A DNA stretch of 64,000 nucleotides from Dysgonomonas sp. 216 (GTDB lineage: Bacteria > Bacteroidota > Bacteroidia > Bacteroidales > Dysgonomonadaceae). The translations under genes and the position numbers were made by a program. The stretch covers positions 754-64,753 of the forward strand of contig NZ_QVMM01000006.1 of the NCBI RefSeq assembly GCF_010501065.1, written 5' to 3'. Shown piece by piece: positions 34,821 to 42,025 of this stretch; position 1 is the stretch's first letter, and every line of letters begins with the position of its first letter. The notes beneath the pieces are model-generated. The model was not told the DNA's origin. It worked only from the letters and a program-made list of their open reading frames with translations, and searched no databases.

Positions 34821-35249
34821 TCATAATATTTTATTTCTAAGCTCTTCTGATTTCTCGATAATTCTCTTAAGCTTTTCTCTTCTTGGTCTGTGTAAATTAT
34901 ACTTCTCTAAATCTGCATACTCTTTTTTGATTGAATTTAAGTGATTAGCTGCATTGTCCAAGGTAAAACTACCATCATAGAACAATTCTTTTTGATCATT
35001 TGATTTTAGAGTAAAGTATAACAAAATAATGACAATATTATCAAGAGTTATACTTGTTCCAAGAGAATACATATGAAACTTTTGAATTACTATTATGTTT
35101 ATATAATCAAAATAGATTCTTTTTTGACCATATTTGCTTAAACGAAATTCTTTTTTCCCTTTTAATTGATCTCGTTTATCTGTAGTCTCAATAAATCCGA
35201 ATTTTAAGAGTATATCTTCTAATTCTTTATTTGCTGAATATTTTTTCAT
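34821..35249 (-). CDS. unknown 142-residue protein, first gene of the GHKL/Shedu-like operon
   Basis: No family recognised. The N-terminus (about 1-50) looks like a small winged-helix-like fold (SANKELEDILLKFGFIETTDK, two short segments, then KKEFRLSKYGQKRIYF). The middle is hydrophobic (NIVIILLYFTLK) and the C-terminus is a basic helix (RPRREKLKRIIEKSEELRNKIL, seen as adjoining halves). It could be a regulator, an antitoxin-like partner or a sensor for the two nuclease proteins. It follows an exact -7 box by 18 bp and is itself followed by the Shedu-like gene after 16 bp. Confidence 0.6.
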   Translation of the reverse strand: MKKYSANKELEDILLKFGFIETTDKRDQLKGKKEFRLSKYGQKRIYFDYINIIVIQKFHMYSLGTSITLDNIVIILLYFTLKSNDQKELFYDGSFTLDNAANHLNSIKKEYADLEKYNLHRPRREKLKRIIEKSEELRNKIL

Positions 35250-35266
35250 TGCAATTTCATTTTACT

Positions 35267-35274
35267 CAAAGATA
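35267..35274 (-). promoter_or_regulatory. -7 box of the GHKL/Shedu-like operon
   Basis: TATCTTTG on the minus strand matches the consensus and predicts a start near 35260, about 11 bases before the first ATG. A -33 element is not clear. Confidence 0.5.
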
Positions 35275-35375
35275 ACTGTTAATTCTTTTAAGCTAGAAAA
35301 TAGAAGAGAATAAAATTTAGCGAAGTATGTAAAATATACTTTTCTCAAAAATATCCTCCTCCATATTCATCATCT

Positions 35376-36587
35376 CTATAACAAATTCTTCATAGCTTCA
35401 TCAATCTGACTATTTTCAAAGCTATCTAAATAAATCTGTGTTGTCTTTAAATCGGAATGTCCTAATGTTTCACTAATCAATGCAATATTAACACCAGAAC
35501 ATTTTAAGACACTAGCAAACGAGTGTCTTGCAACATAGGTAGTAAGATTCGCATTTATTCCTGCTTTGGCTGATATGATTTTCAAACACTTATTTATATG
35601 TTCCAAAACCTTATGCTTACGATTATATTTTTGTAGCTCTGTTATATGTATAGTTTTATCAAGAATAGGAAAAATATAATCGTCAGAACAAACACCCTCT
35701 TTCAAATAGCTATTTACTATTTGTATAGCTTCTGTGCCGATTGGAATTGTGATTTTCTTTCCTGTTTTTTGCCTAATATAAGATAATTTGCCCTCTGATA
35801 TATTACTGTGTTGCAAATTTGCAATATCGGTAAAATTGATTCCACCACACAGATAACTAAATACATACAAATCTTTACTTAGTTGCATATATTTATTATT
35901 AGAATCAAGGTCAACATTCATTATTTGCTTATTGGATTCTTTAGGAATAGCACGTTTTTCCGTTGTTGTATCAAACTTAGATATTTTAAATTCTTTAAAA
36001 GGGTAGGATTCTGCTTTAGCGTTCTTATTGGCGATTGCTTTATTAAATACACTTCGTAACGTTCTGAAAAATACACTTATTGAAGTTTCTTTGCATTGAC
36101 TGTCTCTAAGCCATTTTTCATATTTATTCAACCATTGCAAAGTTATTTCATTGAAATAAATGTCTAATTTGTTGTTGGTAAAACGTTTTAAGGAGTTGAA
36201 AGAATCTCGATAGTTTTTAGCCGTTCCAATTTTACCTATTGACTTTAGATAATCAATATATTCAATATAAAATTCAGAAACGGTTTTGTAGATAATTTTA
36301 TTCGTCTTTGCGTCTAATAGTGTGGATGCTGTAAAGTCTTTATCTTCGGACTTAAATTCAAGAATCTGTTTTTGATACTCATTTTCTTTCTCTAAAATGA
36401 TTTTCAAAATTAATTCTCTATTTGGGCAGTTTGCTTTGGGGCGTTCCTTTTCGAAGTCCCAGAATTTAGGATTTACGGATATTCCTAAACTTTTATATTT
36501 CTTCTTTCCATCTTTACAGATGCGAATTACTAACGGATGTTCTCCATTTGCTAATGTTTTCGATTTGTAACACAAGATATTAACCAT
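35376..36587 (-). CDS. island integrase (tyrosine recombinase, tRNA-Val specific)
   Basis: A 403-residue Bacteroidetes-type integrase: an N-terminal arm-binding domain, a SAM-like core-binding domain (about 100-195) and a catalytic domain with RHSFAS, LGHSDLKTTQIYLD (His and active Tyr). The usual first arginine motif is replaced by CGGINFTDIANL, as in several IntDOT-related enzymes. It ends 100 bp from the tRNA gene and lies directly inside attR, the standard position for a site-specific integrase. It should recombine the 17-bp repeat at 16107 and 36686. Confidence 0.92.
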   Translation of the reverse strand: MVNILCYKSKTLANGEHPLVIRICKDGKKKYKSLGISVNPKFWDFEKERPKANCPNRELILKIILEKENEYQKQILEFKSEDKDFTASTLLDAKTNKIIYKTVSEFYIEYIDYLKSIGKIGTAKNYRDSFNSLKRFTNNKLDIYFNEITLQWLNKYEKWLRDSQCKETSISVFFRTLRSVFNKAIANKNAKAESYPFKEFKISKFDTTTEKRAIPKESNKQIMNVDLDSNNKYMQLSKDLYVFSYLCGGINFTDIANLQHSNISEGKLSYIRQKTGKKITIPIGTEAIQIVNSYLKEGVCSDDYIFPILDKTIHITELQKYNRKHKVLEHINKCLKIISAKAGINANLTTYVARHSFASVLKCSGVNIALISETLGHSDLKTTQIYLDSFENSQIDEAMKNLL

Positions 36588-36642
36588 GATTTTACGGTTT
36601 AATTCTTGGTTTAACTTTTATCAAAAAACCATTATTATAAAC

Positions 36643-36675
36643 ACAAAAAAAGACTTACAATTTACTGTAAGTCTT
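36643..36675 (-). terminator. terminator of tRNA-Val supplied by the island
   Basis: A perfect 10-bp stem (AAGACTTACA at 36650-36659, TGTAAGTCTT at 36666-36675) with a T run on the minus strand. It is the element-borne counterpart of the displaced hairpin at 16069-16095. Confidence 0.8.
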
Positions 36676-36685
36676 TGATTTTCAA

Positions 36686-36702
36686 GTGGGCGTTGACGGA
36701 TT
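36686..36702 (-). repeat. attR: 3' end of the intact tRNA-Val
   Basis: GTGGGCGTTGACGGATT, identical to 16107-16123. It overlaps the acceptor and T-stem end of the tRNA gene, so integration preserves a functional tRNA. Confidence 0.87.
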
Positions 36703-36761
36703 CGAACCGCCGACCCTCTGCTTGTAAGGCAGATGCTCTGAACCAACTGAGCTAAACGCCC
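36687..36761 (-). tRNA. tRNA-Val (anticodon UAC)
   Basis: A 75-nt cloverleaf: 7-bp acceptor stem GGGCGTT/AACGCCC, D arm with TTGGTTCAG loop, anticodon loop CTTACAA giving UAC, T loop TTCGAAT, discriminator A. CCA is not encoded. The island integrated in its 3' end. Confidence 0.95.
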
Positions 36762-36794
36762 CTTTATGGGTTGCATTATTTCTCAAATGCGATG

Positions 36795-36824
36795 CAAAGA
36801 TATTGCTTTTTTTTTATATCCAAA
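36795..36824 (-). promoter_or_regulatory. promoter of tRNA-Val
   Basis: On the minus strand TTTG (36824-36821), 18 bases, then TATCTTTG (36802-36795). It predicts a start about 27 bases upstream of the mature tRNA. Confidence 0.65.
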
Positions 36825-36860
36825 ATAAAATGTGTCTTTTTTTTTGAAAAAAATAGAGCA

Positions 36861-38618
36861 TTAATTTTCTTCCAAGCCAAATTCGTCCTTTAATCGCAGA
36901 AGATTTTGGTTCTGTTCGGCCATCAAGTCAAATTTTTCTTTAGCCGTAAATGCTAATTTCTTTTCATTGTCAACAGAGATTCGTACTTCCATACGAATAT
37001 GCGAATTTTTTAATCTGTTTCTAAGGAATGTTAGTATTGTGAATGCCGAATCATTTAACTTTTGTTCTTGTAGCTGATTGTTTACTACAACTTCGAAAAG
37101 ATCTCGATTTAAGAGGCTGGGTAAACAATTTATCATTGTGTTTTTTAAGTGATGATCGTCTCCTATGGCATCCGATTCAGTATATGATTTCCATTCATTG
37201 ATAAGTTCCAACGGTGTAAAAGATTCTTCCAATATTACGGATTGGTCGTTTTCAGTCGAAGAAACCTCCTCTTTCTTTTCTTCAGTAATAGCCGATATCG
37301 ATATTCCTAAGCTGCCGGGCATTTTTGTCTGTACCTTTTGAGAGGATATCGGTGGCGACTTTATTTCCGGAGTTTTAGTAACCTGGGGTTCGGGTTTGGG
37401 AGATATATTTGTTATGGGTTTGGTTTGATTGGATGCTATGGGTTGAGAAACAGGCGTGGACGACTGTTGTGTGTGAATTGGATTAATTACTGAGTTTTTT
37501 TTTTCTTCACCGCTTTGTGTCGGTTGATCTGATAATTGACAAAGTTTTATTAATGTAAGATCTGATAATAGTCGTTTGTTTCGGCTTAATCTGTAATTAA
37601 GATCACAATCGTTTACTATTTCTATTGCTTTGTACAAAAAATGGTTGCTACATTTTTGTGCAATTTCGGTGTAGCGTGATCGAATCGATGCTCCGACTTC
37701 GAATAATTCAGCTGTTTTGGCGTCTTTACATAAAAGTAAATCCCTGAAATGAGATGCAATACCTGTTATAACGTTGTGTCCATCAAATCCTCGGTTTAAA
37801 ATATCGTTGAGAGTTAACAGCGAGTCTGTAACATTTTGGGCTAAAATGCTTTCTGTTAATTTGAAATAATATTCATAATCCAGAACATTAAGATTCTCGA
37901 TAACAGATTTATATGTGATATTGCCACCGGTAAAGCTTACTACCTGATCGAATATTGATAATGCATCCCGCATGCCTCCATCTGCTTTTTGCGCAAGGAT
38001 ATTTAAGGCTTCGGGGTCGGTAGTTACACCTTCGTTTTCGGCTACATAATGTAAATGTTCTACTATGTCGGTAATGCTTATTCTGCTAAAATCGTATATC
38101 TGGCATCGCGATAATATAGTAGGTAATATTTTATGTTTTTCGGTTGTGGCCAAAATGAAGATGGCGTGGTGAGGCGGCTCTTCTAATGTTTTGAGGAAAG
38201 CATTGAATGCAGCCGACGACAGCATGTGCACCTCGTCGATAATATACACTTTGTATTTGCCTATTTGGGGCGGAATACGCACCTGATCTATTAATGAGCG
38301 AATATCATCGACCGAATTATTGGATGCGGCATCAAGTTCGTGAATATTCAACGAGCGTTGTTCGTTAAATGCCTGACACGATTCGCATTTATTGCAAGCC
38401 TCTTTTTCGGGTGTTGGCTCCAGACAATTTATTGTTTTAGCGAATATCCGGGCACATGTGGTTTTTCCAACTCCTCTTGGCCCACAAAATAAATAAGCAT
38501 GAGCCAGCTTATTCGATGCTATTGCATTTTTAAGAGTTGTTGTGAGCGAGCGTTGCCCGACAACTGAGCGAAAAGTGCTTGGTCGGTATTTTCGTGCCGA
38601 AACAATATAATTATCCAT
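36861..38618 (-). CDS. dnaX: DNA polymerase III subunit gamma/tau
   Basis: A 585-residue clamp-loader ATPase from the ATG at 38618 (MDNYIVSARKYRPSTF). Walker A is GPRGVGKTT, a zinc site is formed by CLEPTPEKEACNKCESC, and Walker B is IIDEVHMLS. Domain III ends near residue 350. A proline- and serine-rich linker (about 365-455) and a C-terminal tau-like domain follow. It loads the sliding clamp and joins the polymerase core to the helicase. A TTG 12 codons upstream overlaps the -7 box and is unlikely to be used. The tRNA lies downstream. Confidence 0.95.
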   Translation of the reverse strand: MDNYIVSARKYRPSTFRSVVGQRSLTTTLKNAIASNKLAHAYLFCGPRGVGKTTCARIFAKTINCLEPTPEKEACNKCESCQAFNEQRSLNIHELDAASNNSVDDIRSLIDQVRIPPQIGKYKVYIIDEVHMLSSAAFNAFLKTLEEPPHHAIFILATTEKHKILPTILSRCQIYDFSRISITDIVEHLHYVAENEGVTTDPEALNILAQKADGGMRDALSIFDQVVSFTGGNITYKSVIENLNVLDYEYYFKLTESILAQNVTDSLLTLNDILNRGFDGHNVITGIASHFRDLLLCKDAKTAELFEVGASIRSRYTEIAQKCSNHFLYKAIEIVNDCDLNYRLSRNKRLLSDLTLIKLCQLSDQPTQSGEEKKNSVINPIHTQQSSTPVSQPIASNQTKPITNISPKPEPQVTKTPEIKSPPISSQKVQTKMPGSLGISISAITEEKKEEVSSTENDQSVILEESFTPLELINEWKSYTESDAIGDDHHLKNTMINCLPSLLNRDLFEVVVNNQLQEQKLNDSAFTILTFLRNRLKNSHIRMEVRISVDNEKKLAFTAKEKFDLMAEQNQNLLRLKDEFGLEEN

Positions 38619-38643
38619 AGGGTATCCAAAATATATAGGATTA

Positions 38644-38651
38644 CAAATATA
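38644..38651 (-). promoter_or_regulatory. -7 box of dnaX
   Basis: TATATTTG on the minus strand, about 26 bases before the ATG at 38618; it excludes the upstream TTG start. Confidence 0.5.
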
Positions 38652-38688
38652 CAAAAAGTTAGAGAATTATAATCCCTGCGATTGTTAA

Positions 38689-39576
38689 CTATTGTTTGCC
38701 TTTTAAGTAGTTGTCTACTTCGTTTAAAAGGCTTTGAGATACAGGGTATTCAAACTTTCGGGCGAATAAAGCATCTGAATTTATAAGCGATTCAAAGTCG
38801 GAATCGTCTAAATTTGCCGGAAAATTTCCATTTCGCTCTTTCCAAAAAATAAAACGAAGATTGTTGTTAACTACATTGTGCTTAAAAGGAGAATCCATAA
38901 TTAATGTCTGAAAAAATATTTCTTCGGAACAAAAAGAATACTTGAAGCGTGCTAAATATGCCGGATTTGAGTTTGTGTGTTGTAAAACATATTTTACACA
39001 CTCGCTGCTAAGCGTCCAATAGGTCGATCCTCCATATAAAGGAGGAAACCATTTTGGTAATTTCCTTTTAAATTTGATTAAAGTTTGCAGTTTTTTTGTC
39101 AGGGCAATAAATACTCTGCCAAATCCGCTTCGTCCATTTAGATAGTCGTAGAAATTATATTGTTCAATTCTGTCTAATCCTCCATGTGGCCATCGTTCGT
39201 AAGGCAATTTTTGAACTTCCATAAACTCTTTGCCTTTATTATTATAGATAAAAGAATCTATGTTTTTACAGCTTTTTATAGGGTAATCGTGTCCCGTAAT
39301 TAGATGAATATACTCGTTCGAAGAGTCTTTTAAAGCCTCTTCCGATAGATGTAATATTGCTTTTAAATGGTTTATGCCTCCCCAATTTATCTTGTACTTT
39401 TGAGAAATCAGTTCGATGCTTTTTATTTGAGAAAGCTTTTCGGTGTCGGAGGCAGACACTTTGCTTTTCCGATCTATATGTATGTATATCTTAAAATTGT
39501 CGTAGTTGAAGAAGGTGGCTATCTTTATTAAATGTTCAATATTCTTATAAGCTGTTATGATTATGGCATGTTGCAT
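38689..39576 (-). CDS. GT14-type beta-1,6-N-acetylglucosaminyltransferase-like enzyme
   Basis: A 295-residue protein from the ATG at 39576 (MQHAIIITAYKN). The N-terminal part is the core-2/I-branching fold: HAIIITAYKNIEHL, then IYIHIDRKSKV and HLITGHDYPIKS. Farther on are GGSTYWTLSSECVKYVL and the CSEEIFFQTLI motif with the probable catalytic Glu. The enzyme should add sugars to surface glycans. No glycan cluster surrounds it. A -7-like box (TATTTTTG, 39596-39589) lies just before the ATG and would give a very short leader. Confidence 0.82.
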   Translation of the reverse strand: MQHAIIITAYKNIEHLIKIATFFNYDNFKIYIHIDRKSKVSASDTEKLSQIKSIELISQKYKINWGGINHLKAILHLSEEALKDSSNEYIHLITGHDYPIKSCKNIDSFIYNNKGKEFMEVQKLPYERWPHGGLDRIEQYNFYDYLNGRSGFGRVFIALTKKLQTLIKFKRKLPKWFPPLYGGSTYWTLSSECVKYVLQHTNSNPAYLARFKYSFCSEEIFFQTLIMDSPFKHNVVNNNLRFIFWKERNGNFPANLDDSDFESLINSDALFARKFEYPVSQSLLNEVDNYLKGKQ

Positions 39577-39666
39577 ATGTTTTTTTTGCAAAAATAACAA
39601 TATTATGAAGATAATATAGCGAATTTAGAGAACGCAAAAGCTTAACACTAAGAAAATTGTTGTAAA

Positions 39667-39701
39667 TTTGTGTTTTGGGAATGAAAAATATTGTATATTT
39701 G
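39667..39701 (+). promoter_or_regulatory. promoter of the ompA-like gene
   Basis: TATATTTG at 39694-39701 with TTTG at 39667-39670 (23-base spacer) or 39674-39677 (16-base). The expected start lies about 30 bases before the ATG at 39738. Confidence 0.55.
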
Positions 39702-39737
39702 CTCCCTGAATAAGTAACTTTTGTTAATTATAATAAT

Positions 39738-41135
39738 ATGAATCAAAAAACTTTACTGGCTATCTTGGTGATGCTATCTTGTAACCTTTCATATATTCTT
39801 GCACAAGAAGAATCGTCTTCTGTAAGTTTAGAACTAGAGGGTGCAGAGACACAGGAGGTACTACACAACGCTTACAAAACCAGCTGGGTTAAAAATCGGT
39901 TTAAAGACACATGGTATATAACATTTGGTAGTGGTGTTCAGACTATTATCGCTGAAGATGATGATAAAGCCAATTTTACCGACCGTTTAACTTATGCACC
40001 ATCTATTACTATTGGTAAATATTTCTCGCCTATATGGGGGTTAAGAGTGCAAATAACCGGAGGATCGTTGCATGGGTTCAATGATGGAGAATCGGGGACA
40101 TACCGCAAATGGAACAGTGGAAGCGATCACTACCAGGGAGCGGGTTATGCCGGAAGGCCTGGTTATCCGACGACTGCAGATGCTAATTTCGCAACATGGG
40201 ACCCACAGTGGGTTCGCAGAGGCTATACATTAGACAATGGACAGATTGGGCTTAGCAGTAACGGTTATTTCTGGGGAGATGGATGGCATACAGGAAAGCT
40301 ATATATGCAACATATAAAATATGCTGCTTTAAATATGAACTTCATGTTCGATTTATTGACCCTGATAGGAGATTACAACCCTAAACGTGCATTCGATATT
40401 ACTCCTTTTGGAGGAATTGCATATTCTCATTTATTCCCAAGCTGGGGTTATGAGGCTTATGATGTAATTGGAGCAAATGGAGGGGTGAACCTTAAATTTA
40501 GATTAGGAAAAAAATGGGATTTTAATTTAGAAGGTAATATTTCATTATATCCGGATGATTATGATGGTCATTTAGGAGGAAGTCGTAGTATGGATATTGT
40601 TGCTCAAACAACAGCCGGATTTACTTATAAAATTGGTAAGAGCACTTGGGAGGTTGCACAACCTGCAAGCTACGATATGATTAAAGACCTTAATGATGAG
40701 ATTACTCGTTTAAGAATTTTAGCTCAACAGGCTAAACCATGTCCTGACTGTCCTGCTTGTCCTGATCCTGTGACTTCGGTAGGAGCTACTAATAATATGA
40801 AAGAAACTAAATTCTTACCAGATCCAGTATTCTTCCGTATAGATAAATCTATTATCGATGCTTCGGAATGGCATAAAATAGAAAAAGCAGTAGCATATCT
40901 GAACAATCATCCTGATGTGAATGTGGTATTAACAGGTTATGCTGACCGCAAAACAGGTTATCCTGCATATAACATGAGACTGTCGGAAAGACGTGCGAAA
41001 GCAGTATCTAAGGCTCTTGTTGAAAGATATGGAGTTACTCCATCAAGAATATCTATTAACTGGGAAGGCGACCGTATACAGCCATTTGATATTAACGCAT
41101 GGAACCGTGTTGTTGTATTCGTGATTGAAGAATAA
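39738..41135 (+). CDS. OmpA-family outer membrane protein
   Basis: A 465-residue protein. A signal peptide (about 1-22) precedes a beta-barrel of about 280 residues with alternating strands (TWYITFGSG, IWGLRVQITGG, WDFNLEGNISL). A coiled coil and a CPDCPACPDP linker (about 335-347) lead to a C-terminal OmpA domain (about 360-465) with LTGYADRKTGYPAYNMRLSERRA. That domain binds peptidoglycan, so the protein ties the outer membrane to the wall. It has its own promoter and terminator and is probably abundant. Confidence 0.93.
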   Translation: MNQKTLLAILVMLSCNLSYILAQEESSSVSLELEGAETQEVLHNAYKTSWVKNRFKDTWYITFGSGVQTIIAEDDDKANFTDRLTYAPSITIGKYFSPIWGLRVQITGGSLHGFNDGESGTYRKWNSGSDHYQGAGYAGRPGYPTTADANFATWDPQWVRRGYTLDNGQIGLSSNGYFWGDGWHTGKLYMQHIKYAALNMNFMFDLLTLIGDYNPKRAFDITPFGGIAYSHLFPSWGYEAYDVIGANGGVNLKFRLGKKWDFNLEGNISLYPDDYDGHLGGSRSMDIVAQTTAGFTYKIGKSTWEVAQPASYDMIKDLNDEITRLRILAQQAKPCPDCPACPDPVTSVGATNNMKETKFLPDPVFFRIDKSIIDASEWHKIEKAVAYLNNHPDVNVVLTGYADRKTGYPAYNMRLSERRAKAVSKALVERYGVTPSRISINWEGDRIQPFDINAWNRVVVFVIEE

Positions 41136-41160
41136 CACTACCGGATAAAGATACAAGAAA

Positions 41161-41191
41161 AAGCAGTATGAATCTTCATGCTGCTTTTTTT
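41161..41191 (+). terminator. rho-independent terminator after the ompA-like gene
   Basis: Stem AGCAGTATGAA / TTCATGCTGCT (41162-41185) followed by seven T. Confidence 0.9.
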
Positions 41192-41225
41192 GTGTACAGA
41201 TGGTGTTGTAAGTGAGTTATAGTAA

Positions 41226-41269
41226 AAGATAAGGCTTATTCGTTTTTACGAAAAGAATCCTTATCTTTG
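41226..41269 (+). promoter_or_regulatory. promoter -7 box inside a nested dyad
   Basis: Outer arms AAGATAAGG (41226-41234) and CCTTATCTT (41259-41267) are a perfect 9-bp inverted repeat. Inside lies a second perfect one, TTCGT/ACGAA (41239-41252). The right outer arm overlaps the -7 box TATCTTTG (41262-41269). This fits an operator covering the promoter of the next gene, which has a leader of about 130 bases. Confidence 0.5.
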
Positions 41270-41404
41270 AACGCAGACAACAATTGAAGTAAAAGGAGAT
41301 TGTAGGACTATTGTAATTTTCCCATAGTTAAATAATTATCGACTTAGCACAACAAATAGGTTCTTCAAATTGTTAGAATAGGTAACTTAAAAGTATTATA
41401 AATT

Positions 41405-42025
41405 ATGAGAACATCTGAAAAAATCTGGAAAGTAAGTTTGCTTGTCGCATTCTTCTCATTATTGTCGGTTCCGTCTTTTTCTCAAATAAGGTTTGGGGCT
41501 CAGGCAGGAGTTGATATTATCGATCACAAAATAAATTCGGATATCCTTAATACAAGAAACCGTCTGGGATTTTATTTAGGACCTAAAATGGAGGCTTCGA
41601 TCCCGTTTATAGGTTTGGGCGCCGATCTTTCCCTTTTATATGGGCTACACAAATATAAGGTAACAGATAAAGTGAATGCAGATTACGATATCTCTGATTA
41701 TCACTATCTGAGTATTCCGCTTAACCTGAAAAAGCGCTTTTCGGTTTTGGGTCTGGTAGGCGTGTTCTTTAATGCAGGACCTTATGGTGAAGTGAAACTT
41801 AGCGGAGGTAATGTAAAAAAAGCATCTGACGACTTCAAGTCGAGGAATTTTAAGATGGGCTTGAATTTTGGTGGAGGCGTACAACTCTTTAAAAGCTTTG
41901 ATATAGGCTTGCAGTTCCGTTATAAGCTAACAGACGACTATGCCGATGATAAACCCGGTTTGGGTGATTTGACTAAAATCAATGATAAGACTTGGTCTTT
42001 GAATCTTACGTACTTTTTTAAATAA
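41405..42025 (+). CDS. outer membrane beta-barrel protein (porin family)
   Basis: A 206-residue precursor: signal peptide (about 1-27, ending SFSQ), then eight or so amphipathic strands with the usual aromatic ends (LGFYLGPKMEASI, GVFFNAGPYGEVKL, FKMGLNFGGGVQLF) and a C-terminal Phe-Lys after LNLTYF. This is the small eight-stranded barrel type common in Bacteroidetes. Function is unknown. The stop overlaps the priA start by one base, an odd pairing that may merely reflect compact packing. Confidence 0.82.
   Translation: MRTSEKIWKVSLLVAFFSLLSVPSFSQIRFGAQAGVDIIDHKINSDILNTRNRLGFYLGPKMEASIPFIGLGADLSLLYGLHKYKVTDKVNADYDISDYHYLSIPLNLKKRFSVLGLVGVFFNAGPYGEVKLSGGNVKKASDDFKSRNFKMGLNFGGGVQLFKSFDIGLQFRYKLTDDYADDKPGLGDLTKINDKTWSLNLTYFFK

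Larger units (their letters stand above)
16107..36702. mobile_element. 20.6-kb integrative defense island in tRNA-Val
   Basis: The segment is bounded by the 17-bp direct repeat GTGGGCGTTGACGGATT, which is the 3' end of tRNA-Val(UAC). The tyrosine integrase lies beside the tRNA-proximal end. Inside are an AbiE pair, a type I restriction system with an invertible hsdS locus and its own recombinase, a conjugation-like remnant gene, an IS21-family element and a GHKL/Shedu-like operon. No relaxase, coupling protein or secretion ATPase is visible, so it is either a mobilisable/satellite island using helper functions or a decayed conjugative element. Base composition is visibly more AT-rich than the flanking housekeeping genes, especially from 32100 to 35300. 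Confidence 0.85.

Noticed and set aside
16107..36702. The island as a complete conjugative transposon or prophage
   Set aside because: No relaxase, coupling protein, VirB4-type ATPase, capsid, tail or terminase gene is seen.
38619..38654. TTG start for dnaX 12 codons upstream
   Set aside because: The TTG overlaps the probable -7 box, and conserved sequence begins at the ATG. Similar upstream TTG starts for ribD, the GT14 gene and the Sua5-like gene were rejected.
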